From contig OX345637.1 of the NCBI GenBank assembly GCA_947044365.1, positions 11,418,576 to 11,482,575 on the forward strand: a DNA stretch of 64,000 nt. Reading direction: 5' to 3'. Position numbers and translations under genes: made by a program. The notes beneath the pieces are model-generated. The model did no database searches and was not told where the DNA came from. It saw only the letters and a list, made by a program, of their open reading frames with translations. Positions 49,871 to 60,438 of this stretch are shown here, in pieces. How positions within the stretch are numbered: the stretch's first letter is position 1; every line of letters starts with the position of its first letter. The stretch comes from Petrosia ficiformis (Eukaryota; Porifera; Demospongiae; Haplosclerida; Petrosiidae).

Positions 49871-50428
49871 TGATATGTATTCCATTTTATTTTAATATTG
49901 TAATTACTTAATTTATTGTATTTTTGATTTTGATTATGTTCTATTCGAGTAAAAATGTATTCCATCTGATTTTTGATTAATTTTCTTTTGATCTGTATCC
50001 ATCTGTTGTTGCTAATGTATTATAAATTTAATCAAATAATAACTTTATTAAGTTACATACATGTAGATCATAAGAAGTGTCAGTCTAAACACTCAAACAT
50101 GTATACAATTATGTACTGTGTTCCAGATATGCTACTAATCACGATACATGTATGTACTACTAATCACATGATACATGTATGTACTACTAATCTGCACTAT
50201 CATTAAAATGTTGTACACACATGCTATAGTACGTAAAATTAATAAATCATAATAATCATGTCAATTTACATCATTCCTGATTATGTATACTACATATAAT
50301 ATACTCCGTGTGAGAGTACATACCATTTTATCAACATCTGTATACAGGATTTAATTAAATATAATAGTGTGGATTTATTACACAATGAATATTAATATTG
50401 AGAATAGTGGAAATTCCTAAAATAATAA

Positions 50429-51300
50429 TTAAATGTTGAGTGGAGGTAGAGATGGGGTATTAATAGGAGGACAATGATGATAATCAAATACTTCAATAAA
50501 CCCTGTCTCGTCTTCCCTTTCATTTTCTATATCATCTTTTTTGATTTCTACCTTAAGCTTCCCCTCGTCTGAGATTATTACATCTTCTGTGACTTCATTG
50601 TCATCACAGCTAAATGAAAAATAGGCTGGAGGAAGAAGAGGAGGAGTGGAACAAGAAAGAGGTACTGAATGGTGAATGTTATTAAGAGGAGGAGTGGGAC
50701 AAGAAAGAGGTACTGAATGGTGAATGTTATTAAGGGGAGGAGTGGGACAAGGAAGAGGTACTGAATGGTGAATGTTATTAAGGGGAGGAGTGGGCAAAGG
50801 GAGAGTGTGAACATTATTTGAGAACAGAGAAATGGGAGGAGTTGAATTACTGGAGATAACAGTAGTCGGGTGTGGTAAAGAAAATAAAGGTGTAATATTA
50901 CATGTTGTGTTAAAAGAAACAGCATGAAGAGGTAGACTAGGAGGTGGAGGAGGAAGGAGTGGTATTTGTGGAGGTGTGAAAATTGGAGGTGGAAATGGAG
51001 GACAGGGGAAGACATCTTGAGGTATACATGGAGGAGGGAAAGGAGGAAAGATTGGAGGAGGTGTGTTCATGAGTAATGGTCGAGGAGGAGGCTTAGAGAG
51101 AGAGTTTGATAGAGTGGTTTGAAACGTTGGAACAGAAATTGAAAACAATGAAGAACTAGATGACTGTTCTACAATATTTTCTAGTGGAGGCATAGTATTA
51201 TCTGAAGTGTTCTCTTCATCCATTTGATCTTCATCTTTCTTTTGTATTTTGACTGGTACTAAATTAACTCCTATGTACATACCCAGTAGTCGTATGCCAT
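50429..51300 (-). CDS. Proline-rich protein of unknown function, copy 1, frameshifted at the N-terminal side
   Basis: The minus-strand frame encodes an acidic/Ser stretch (QMDEENTSDN), a Pro-rich core with PPIFPPFPPPCIPQ, three tandem 17-residue repeats (TPPLNNIHHSVPL type, 51-base DNA units) and an acidic C-terminus with DETGFIEVFDYHHC. Upstream, 51470-51264 continues the same protein in another frame; a single extra base near 51272, relative to copy 2, separates the two. I do not recognise a family. It lies tail-to-tail with Roco copy 1 and head-to-head with Roco copy 2, which starts about 200-360 bases away. It could be a real gene with an intron or a pseudogene. Confidence 0.5.
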
Positions 51301-51537
51301 GATGTCGCCTTAAACTTGTGGCACAGAGACTTCATGCATGAACTGAACAAATCCATATCCTCTATGTTCCCCTTGTCATATGGAATGAAAACCAGGCTCA
51401 CTGGACTGAAACTGGTACAGGCTTCAGGATCCATACATATGTCAAGTACAATCTGGCGGGAGATTGTCAAAAAGGGGCGAGGCTGACACCAGTGGTGAGT
51501 TCGGGAATAGTTACTTATTAGTTTGCTCCTATTTCAG

Positions 51538-51598
51538 AAAAAGACTGAAAGTATTTGGAATATCTCCTATAAGAGTTACTTCTTACAGGTGATAAAAT
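51538..51598 (+). other. Probable non-coding 5' exon of Roco copy 2
   Basis: Acceptor ATTTCAG and donor TTACAG/GTGATA bracket 61 bases with no useful frame. It is nearly identical to 60134-60185. An upstream donor lies at 51494/51495. Confidence 0.45.
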
Positions 51599-51832
51599 TA
51601 TAATTTGCTATTGTTTTCCTCCTCAGTTGTGTAGTGCATTCGTGATCTTTCATATAATTTGGTATGTACAATAATTATTATAATTATATATATATATATA
51701 TATATAATTATTACAATAAAATTGAAGGCAAATCAGAAGAATAATTTTTTTACATAATTAATTTCAACTCTGACAGAATATTCACACATTCAATTGTTGA
51801 TACTGTGGTTCAGTATAATTATAATTGAAGTA

Positions 51833-54800
51833 ATGGATGAGGTAAGTTTTTTATTTCACTGGTTTTCCTAACAACTGTGTTCATACTCCTCCTGTCTGTA
51901 ATTAACATCACAATAAATTCAGGAACATGTGGTAAGTGTATCAACTATAGTACTACTGATGGTATTTATCTTTTAATAATAATAATTATATCATTTGAAT
52001 TATAATTTTAGAAGGTGAGTTGATCTGTTAACTATATATCTATGATGAATAATAATTATTTCTCCACTCGTATTATGTTTTCAAAAATAATAGAAGGTGA
52101 GTAAGCAATACTCTCTAAATGATTGATCATTATTTCTTCATTTCAATTCTTGTTTTCATCATAATGAATTCACTTATAGATGGTAAGTATATCAAAATTA
52201 ATATATAGACTCGACTGGTAATTAAATGTATCTTTTTTGTCATTAATAATGTGATTTAGGAGGTGAGTAGATCTGTTTATTATAGCTATACAATATAGTA
52301 ATAATTTATTCTTCCATTCAAATTGTGACAAAATATGAATATCACTGAACTTTATTAGGAGGTGAGTAAATATTAATATTAAAATATTGACTTGAATCAT
52401 TAATTTTCATAATATGTTTTTGACTTCTTTTTCATGATGTGATGAAAATATCAGCTGGTTAGTATTTAGAAATCAATGTTGTATAATTTTATATTTCTTT
52501 TCATTTCCTATTTGTGATGAATCAACTACAAAGTAAGTTACTTTTTAATTCAAGCACTCTATTCATTACTAATATAATCATAATTATATTGAAGTATCCA
52601 CTAAATCTTTTATTTCTTTCCGTCTGAATTATCCTTCTGGTATTGTGCTGGGGTTACATGTTACTTTAATTTGCCTTTAATCCTGACACTTCCATTTTAT
52701 ATTGTGATGACATGTTACTGTGAATCTACTAGCAGGTGAGTATAATGAGACTGTTAATATAATTATGAATATTCCTTTTTATATTGTGATGACATGTTAC
52801 TGTGCATCTACTAGACGGTGAGTATAATGACATAATTATGAATATTCATTAAATCTCTCTATTTGCCTTTTAATCCTGTCTATATGACTCTTCCTTTTTA
52901 TATTGTGATGACATGTTACTGTGAATCTTCTAGTTGGTGAGTATAATGAGACTGTTAACATAATTATGAATATTCATTAAATCTCTCTATTTGCCTTTTA
53001 ATCCTGTCTATATGACTCTTCCTTTTTATATTGTGATGACATGTTACTGTGCATCTACTAGGCGGTGAGTATAATGACATAATTATGAATATTCATTAAA
53101 TCTCTCTATTTGCCTTTTAATCCTGTCTATATGACACTTCCTTTTTATATTGTGATGACATGTTACTGTGAATCTACTAGTGGGTGAGTATAATGACATA
53201 ATTATGAATATTCATTAAATCTCTCTATTTGCCTTTTAATCCTGTCTATATGACTCTTCCTTTTTATATTGTGATGACATGTTACTGTGAATCTTCTAGT
53301 TGGTGAGTATAATGAGACTGTTAACATAATTATGAATATTCATTAAATCTCTCTATTTGCCTTTTAATCCTGTCTATATGACTCTTCCTTTTTATATTGT
53401 GATGACATGTTACTGTGAATCTTCTAGTTGGTGAGTATAATGAGACTGTTAACATAATTATGAATAATCATTAAGTAGTTTATTAAAACTTGCATGGTAA
53501 TAACCCACAAATCCGTACAGGCATCACTATTAATTTGTTACTGTGACATTTGTACCATACTATATAGTCCATACCTGTTTCTTAAAATAATACCCTGGCA
53601 ACATTAATTTTTTGGGAGGTATGGTTACCATAGTTACACCATCGTTTGAAAGGAGGTTTATATAATATTTACAAACCAACAATCTAATTAATGACATGGT
53701 ATAAATATAATTATATTCTTGTACCTTTTTTTCTGAAACAGAGTGAAGAAGAAATGAAGGAAGGTATGATGTGAGTGTAGAATTGATCATGTATGTTAAT
53801 AATGATGTTTGGTAAGTTAGTTGATTATATGTGATGTAATTATGTAAGCCATGATGCTTATATTCTTTCATTCAGAAGAACATAATCTATCAAAAGTGTT
53901 CATAATAACAATAGTGCATTTTTTTACACTAATTGTAACCAAATTTAGTTACAATAGGTTTATTATTGTGTAAACACTATTATCAAATGTTTATTGCTGT
54001 TTTTGTGTAGCTTATAAAATTGCACTCTCTTATGGGGAGCTTGATGTGGCATATGCTCGTATCATGCTACTTGGTCCAGGTGGTGTTGGGAAAAGTAGCC
54101 TTAAACGTGGACTTATGAGCTTACCATTTGATGCGAAAATGAACAGTACCATTGTTGCTGATTGTCATTCAGTACGACACGAATGGGCCCAAGCAGGAGA
54201 CCATTGGAAGGAGATAACCCCAGATGATGAGATTGAAGAAATAGCTCAATTGCTAGCCATTGTCTATAACAACCCAAGATATAGTCAAGGACATTTGAGT
54301 ACAACAGCTGCTACTACTCTATTTACAGGAGACGTGATACCATCTAGTGGAAACATTCCACAAGGTTATGTGGAGAAAGTAAAACGAATTTCAGTAACTG
54401 AAATTTTCTCAAAAGCAATGAAAATAGCCAGAAAAATGTGTTACACTGTTAACAGTCGGCTAAAACCACAACCATTCCTTCACATTTGGGATTGTGGGGG
54501 TCAACCAGTGTTCTTGGAGGTGCTACCAGCCTTTCTCACCTCTCGTACCATGTTTCTCCTCCTTTTTGATGCTTCTACTGATTTCAATACCCGAATGAGA
54601 TCAGTGCGATACCAATATGGAAATATGATTACAGAGGGCGAGGCGAGCATGACTACCCTTGAGCTTATGGAAGGTTGGATGTCTAGTATTCATGCCAATC
54701 TTGTGAGGCATGATGACAAGGGTGCTGTACTGGAGTATCCTCGAATTATCACTGTTGGTACTCGGGGAGACAAATTGACAGCAGGAGGAAAGGATAGAGT

Positions 54801-57604
54801 TAAGAAGACTCTAGAAGAACGACTACAACGCCAACCTTTCTCTGAAGTACTGAGTAAAGAGAAGGTCCTCGTCGTTGATAATACCACATCAGGAAGGGGA
54901 GAAAAAGAAGATGAAACTTACAAATGTTTGAGGCGAGAAATTGGTGATTTTACCTCCAAGAAGCTGAATGTTAGAACACCAATAACTTGGGTTCTATTTC
55001 GTAAAGTCTTACAAATGCTTGTGAAGGAATCGAAAAATACCATTCCCCTCAGTGAAGCAGTTGCTGTCGGTAAAGCCTGTGAGATCAAAGCTGAGGATGT
55101 TCCAAAAGTCTTAAAGTTCTACCATGAACTGGGAGTGGTATTGTACTACCCTCATATCAAGGGACTTGGAGATAAAGTTATTCTCAGTCCAAAATGGTTT
55201 GTGGACTGCCTAGGGAAGGTCCTCACTCTTGAGGGAAGAGAAACATATGACGACATAAGGGATATGTGGGATCTTCTTAGGGAGAAAGGCATTCTTTTAC
55301 AACCTCTGTATGCTGCAGCCTGGAGAGGATGTGAGGGTGTTGAACCAGAAGAGATGATTCAACTTCTGGTTCATTTTTGTTTAGCTGCTGAAGTCAAAAC
55401 GGAACTGTACTACAATCCCAATCTGAAGCAGTTTTTTGTACCTGCTGTGCTGCCAACATTCAATGGTGATCCGTCATCAGCCATTACCCCAGGATATCAG
55501 CTGAAAGCTACCCCTCTACACATCACATTTCGCACTGGGTATGTAATCCCTGGTTTCTTCACTCGTCTTGTCACCTCCATGGCTAGATCTCCACAATGTA
55601 ATCTTCAATTCGATGAAGATATTTTTCGTAATCGAATCGTGTTCCAGTTTGATGTGAATGATGTGACGCTTACCGAACTACCAAAAGCAATCCAAGTTGA
55701 TATGTTACGATATATTCCACATTCTTCCAAGGTAACTCCGATACAGAAAAGTTGTGAATCTTTACAGGTAAAGTTGATTGTAATAATTCATTTGTACCAG
55801 GGTTCTCACTAGACTAGTAAAAGAACCCTTTTATTGGATTATGTTACTAACACTCATCTCAGCTCAATGATATTAATATTGCCACCTTCCTTGAACAATA
55901 GCAGAAGGAATAATTCTTACAATAATACTTATGGGGCATTAATAATTACACTTTTATGTAATTTAAATGAAGCATACATGTGTGCATATAACCACTTATG
56001 GATATTGTATTTTGTATATAGGTTATGCACGGTTTATGCGGGATTACAGTTATTTGGGTCCTGAGGGTGAAGCCCAAGGAATCCAAACAGCTGTGATTAA
56101 CATTTTAAAACCATTTCATAGTGGACACCCGGCTCAGTTTATTGTATATAACTTCCACTTTACAAACAGTAATTAGTTTATCTTCATATTTTACCGGGAT
56201 CCAAATCAATGTAGCGTTAAACGTCAATTTTCACTCTACTATTTGAAACTAGTGGTGAGAACACTGTAACTTAGTATAATAAACTTTATAAATATACAAA
56301 ATAATAAAATTTCAATACACAGATTCTTCTTGAGTCCTGTTGTGAACAAGTTAAAGAATGTCTACCATTTATTGGTATACCCATAGAGAAAAAATTCAAG
56401 TTTATATGTCAAGGAAAGGAGTGTAATTCTTCCTCTGATCCCCACTATCTACTCCATCCTCCTAATGGTATTCACATCTCGTGTGAGCGTAACAAAAGAG
56501 CGTTTCGAATTCTAACCCGTGAGGAAGCTTACTGGTTTCCTGTGGATATTGATGCTGTAATAGCAGAAGAAGCATCTAGTAGTACTCCACAAGGTATGAA
56601 CATTAATGAAAATAGAGTATAATACATGTGACCTAACGTTTGGAAAAGGACACTTTCCCGTAAAATTAATACTTACTTTTAATTACATGTCATTTTGTAC
56701 AAGAAGTCAATCTATATCTAATAATATTAATAATATATAGGTATTCTTGGATACCATATTTCATTGACTTCCTGTGGGAATGTTGATCAAACATACTTTG
56801 CAGAAAATAATTATGTTACTTTATCATGTGTTGTGTAATTATAATGATTACATTCCCACATGTAATTATAACATCCCTACTCTTAATGCTGAAATTATTT
56901 TACTCTATAATCTTTAAATTTACATAATTTTCAGTTAGCAGTGTTTTCCCTGGAAAAAAAGTAGAGTGGTGATTATATTAGCCCCACCCAAAGCTCCATC
57001 GATTTCAAACAGACAACTCTCCTTGCTGACACTCTTCATCTCTTTCCTTTCTCTTTGAAAAACAGCACCACCATTTTAAATTAATAATGCAATTACAAAA
57101 AAAAGGAAAACAAAAAGAAAACAAAGTAGCACACTCTAGGGAGAACACTGCCTAGCTTTTGGGAAGGGACACTGATAGGAGTATCAATGGATTTTATAAT
57201 TTAGGAATGAATGAGTATCATTTTTCTATACAGCTACAGTTACAAGTGCTCAGAGTAAATGCCGTCCTTTGCTGAGGAAATCTCCAGAGAGACAAGATGT
57301 TTACAAGTTGCTCAAAAAGAAGTCTACTTACTGGGATGATTTTGCCCGAGATCTCGATATAGATTTCAATTTTCGTGAAGAGTTAAAACGAGAAGGTTCT
57401 ACAACAACAGGTGGGAGCAAGTTAGAGAGAGTTATCATCAAATGGATAGATTCTGAGTCCTCTGATGTAACATGGAATAACCTCATTGAGGTTTTGGAAG
57501 GATTGGAGTTTCTAGACATTGCACGAGAAGTAAAAAGTTACCTGGAAAGAGAAGAAGTGGTTAAGAAATATAGTCGAAAAGATGACTATACTCGTTACCA
57601 GTAA
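51833..57604 (+). CDS. Roco-family GTPase with C-terminal death domain, copy 2 (intact)
   Basis: Exons are 51833-51841 (MDE), 51923-51931 (EHV), 3-base microexons between 52012 and 53430, 53742-53763 (22 bases), 54011-55767, 56323-56593 and 57234-57604, giving roughly 820 residues. The phases agree at every junction; for example the 22-base exon ends in G, which joins CT of the next exon as Ala. Roc features are the P-loop GPGGVGKSS, DCGGQ (G3) and TVGTRGD (G4 position). COR follows, with VLKFYHELGVVLYY and SPKWFVDCLGKV. The last exon folds like a death domain (TYWDDFARDL, then WNNLIEVLEGL). There is no kinase domain, so the protein resembles the DAPK1/MFHAS1 side of the Roco family and not LRRK. 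Its probable role is nucleotide-gated signalling through death-domain partners, which is inference. Confidence 0.88.
52012..53430 (+). other. Microexon series and tandem microexon array of Roco copy 2
   Basis: Three-base cassettes between acceptor AG and donor GTRAGT or GTTAGT are AAG (52012), AAG (52094), ATG (52180), GAG (52260), GAG (52359) and CTG (52455). The tandem array follows: CAG (52733), ACG (52815), TTG (52934), GCG (53062), TGG (53181), TTG (53300) and TTG (53428). Tandem units are 119 or 128 bp. The flanks (CTACTAG or CTTCTAG before, GTGAGTATAATGA after) are almost identical, while the first two bases of the cassette differ. The site matching AAA of copies 1 and 3 (about 52529) has lost its acceptor (ACTACAAAG in place of ACTAGAAAG) and is probably dead. 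Confidence 0.72.
56624..56830. mobile_element. MITE family A, copy in a Roco intron
   Basis: The left end ATGTGACCTAACG is followed by the family core (AAGAAGTCAATC, TCTTGGATACCATATTTCAT and GACTTCCTGT). Copy 1 has no equivalent insertion at this intron. Confidence 0.5.
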
Positions 57605-57624
57605 CTAACTAACGTTAGTGTGTT

Positions 57625-57780
57625 TGTGTGTGCTTAGTATATTATTAGTGTATTATTAGTATATTATTAGTGTATTATTAGTGTATTATTAGTGTATTAT
57701 TAGTGTATTATTAGTGTATTATCAGTATACTATTACAGTATACTACTAACAATACACTAATAATACACTCTAATATTAGT
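57625..57780. repeat. (GTATTATTA)n-type minisatellite with inverted tail
   Basis: Tandem TGTATTATTAG units immediately downstream of the Roco copy 2 stop are followed by the complementary AATACACTAATAATACAC. The transcript could form a hairpin near its 3' end. Confidence 0.7.
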
Positions 57781-57889
57781 AGTATATTTATGTGTATGTA
57801 TGATCCTTATTCTTTTCATGATTATTAATGTATTAATGTATTGTATTGTAATACGTATTCCATTTGATTTTGATTTTAATACATGTATC

Positions 57890-58170
57890 CATGTATACAT
57901 GTATTACTTGATTCTAATGTATTGTATTCCATTTGATACATGTATTACTTGATTCTAATGTATTCTAATGTATTGTATTCCATTTGATACATGTATTACT
58001 TGATTTAATGTATTGTATTCCATTTGATACATGTATTACTTGATTCTAATGTATTGTATTCCATTTGATACATGTATTACTTGATTCTAATGTATTGTAT
58101 TCCATTTGATACATGTATTACTTGATTTAATGTATTTTAATGTATTGTATTCCATTTGATTTTGATACAT
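57890..58170. repeat. 36-bp minisatellite, about 7 units
   Basis: It is the expanded version of the array at 49690-49870, in the equivalent position of the segmental duplication. Confidence 0.85.
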
Positions 58171-58747
58171 GTATTACTTGATTTTAATATACTTTAATGT
58201 ATTAATTTTGTTTGTTTTTGATATGTATTCCATTTTATTTTAATATTGTAATTACTTAATTTATTGTATTTTTGATTTTGATTGTGTTCTATTCGAGTAC
58301 AAATGTATTCCATCTGATTTTTGATTAATTTTCTTTTGATCTGTATCCATCAGTTGTTACTAATATCATTAATCAAATAATAACTTTATTAAGCTACATA
58401 CATGTAGATCATAAGAAGTGTCAGTATAAACACTCAAACATGTATATGATTACGTACTATGCTCCAGATATGCTATATAATCACATGATACATGTATGTA
58501 GTACTAATAATCTGTACTATCAATAAAATGTTTTACACACATGCTATAGTACGAAAATTAATAAATCATAATAAATTTGTCAATTTACATCATTCCTGAT
58601 TATGTATACTACATATAATATACTCCGTGTGAGAGTACATACCATTTTATCAACATCTGTATACAGGATTTAATTAAATATAATAGTATTGATTTATTAC
58701 ACAATGAATATTAATATTGAGAATAGTGGAAATTCCTATAATAATAA

Positions 58748-59751
58748 TTAAATGTTGAGTGGAGGTAGAGATGGGGTATTAATAGGAGGACAATGATGAT
58801 AATCAAATACTTCAATAAACCCTGTCTCGTCTTCCCTTTCATTTTCTATATCGTCTTTGTTGATTTCTACCTTAAGCTTCCCCTCGTCTGAGATTATTAC
58901 ATCTTCTGTGACTTCATTGTCATCACAGTTAAATGAAAAATAGGCTGGAGGAAGAAGAGGAGGAGTGGGACAAGAAAGAGGTACTGAATGGTGAATGTTA
59001 TTAAGAGGAGGAGTGGGACAAGGAAGAGGTACTGAATGGTGAATGTTCTTAAGGGGAGGAGTGGGACAAGGAAGAGGTACTGAATGGTGAATGTTATTAA
59101 GGGGAGGAGTGGGACAAGGAAGAGGTACTGAATGGTGAATGTTATTAAGGGGAGGAGTGGGCAAAGGGAGAGCGTGAACATTATTTGAGAACAGAGAAAT
59201 GGAAGGAGTTGAATTACTAGAGATAACAGTAGTCGGGTGTGGTAAAGAAAATAAAGGTGTAATATTACATGTTGTGTTAAAAGAAACAGCATGAAGAGGT
59301 AGACTAGGAGGTGGAGGAGGAAGGAGTGGTATTTGTGGAGGTGTGAAAATTGGAGGTGGAAATGGAGGACAGGGGAAGACATCTTGAGGTATACACGGAG
59401 GAGGGAAAGGAGGAAAGATTGGAGGAGGTGTGTTCATGAGTAATGGTCGAGGAGGAGGCTTAGAGAGAGAGAGTTTGATAGAGTGGTTTGAAATGTTGGA
59501 ACAGAAATTGAAAACGATGAAGAACTAGATGACTGTTCTACAATATTTTCTAGTGGAGGCATAGTATTATCTGAAGTGTTCTCTTCATCCATTTGATCTT
59601 CATCTTTCTTTTGTATTTTGACTGGTACTAAATTAACTCCATGTACATACCCAGTAGTCGTATGCCATGATGCCGCCTTAAACTTGTGGCACAGAGACTT
59701 CATGCATGAACTGAACAAATCCATATCCTCTATGTTCCCCCTGCTTGTCAT
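58748..59751 (-). pseudogene. Proline-rich protein of unknown function, copy 2, frameshifted
   Basis: It is nearly identical to 50429-51300 but has four 17-residue repeats, not three. A 2-base expansion of the AG run near 59463-59474 splits the frame into 59751-59434 and 59437-58748. A further 4-base difference near 59740 alters the upstream end. In this copy the junction that is broken in copy 1 (near 59640) is intact. Each copy is therefore damaged at a different place, which suggests that the ancestral gene was intact at duplication. Confidence 0.6.
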
Positions 59752-60027
59752 ATGGAATGAAAACCAGGCTCACTGGACTGAAACTGGTACAGGCTTCAGG
59801 ATCCATACATATGTCAAGTACAATCTGAATCTACATGTCTGTCTTCTCAATCCACATTGGTTCTCAATCGGGCTCCCCACCCCTTCATTAGTCATATATA
59901 ATTATATATAATTATATAATTTTATAATTTTATAATTATATAATTATGCGATATGCGCGCGATATTATAGTTATATTTATAATTATAGTACGTACATGTA
60001 CATATAGCCTCTCCCCGGCCCCTAGGC

Positions 60028-60071
60028 CCTTTTGACAATCGGACGGCGCCGGCGGGAGATTGTCAAAAAGG
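60028..60071. promoter_or_regulatory. GC-rich inverted repeat between divergent transcription units
   Basis: CCTTTTGACAATC (60028-60040) pairs with GATTGTCAAAAAGG (60058-60071), flanking a CGGCGCCG palindrome. This is the only GC-rich island between the minus-strand proline-rich gene and Roco copy 3. In the equivalent place at copy 2 (51451-51483) only the right arm remains. It is possibly a bidirectional promoter element, or the end of an insertion. Confidence 0.4.
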
Positions 60072-60133
60072 GGCGAGGCTGACACCAGTGGTGAGTTCGG
60101 GAATAGTTACTTATTACTTTGCTCCTATTTCAG

Positions 60134-60185
60134 AAAAAAGACTGAAAGTATTTGGAATATCTCCTATAAGAGTTACTTCTTACAG
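60134..60185 (+). other. Probable non-coding 5' exon of Roco copy 3
   Basis: It is equivalent to 51538-51598, with the same acceptor and donor. The upstream donor is at 60090/60091. Confidence 0.45.
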
Positions 60186-60438
60186 GTGATAAAATTATAA
60201 TTTGCTATTGTTTTCCTCCTCAGTTGTGTAGTGCATTCGTGATCTTTCATATAATTTGGTATGTACAATAATTATTATAATTATATATATATATATATAT
60301 ATATAATTAATTATTTTTACAATACTATTGAAGGCAAATCAGAAGAATAATTTTTGTACATAATTAATTTCAACTCTGACAGAATATTCACACATTCAAT
60401 TGTTGATACTGTGGTTCAGTATAATTATAATTGAAGTA

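Noticed and set aside
52733..53430. Recursive splice (ratchet) sites in place of microexons
   Set aside because: Ratchet points need AG directly followed by GT, whereas here three bases lie between them in every intact unit. Not fully excluded, but the constant 3-base gap and varied codon favour exons.
52700..53450. CRISPR-like repeat-spacer arrangement of the 120-bp units
   Set aside because: The variable part is only two to three bases, the units are AT-rich introns with splice signals, and the genome is animal.
53870..53930. Possible extra Roco exon after TTTCATTCAG
   Set aside because: A good acceptor is present in all three copies but no donor follows, and including it would break the exact phase between the 22-base exon and the Roc exon.
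59618..59911. Plus-strand frame of 97 codons opposite the proline-rich gene
   Set aside because: It is antisense to a region whose minus strand is a better-supported frame, it is not conserved as a frame in the first copy, and no domain is recognised.
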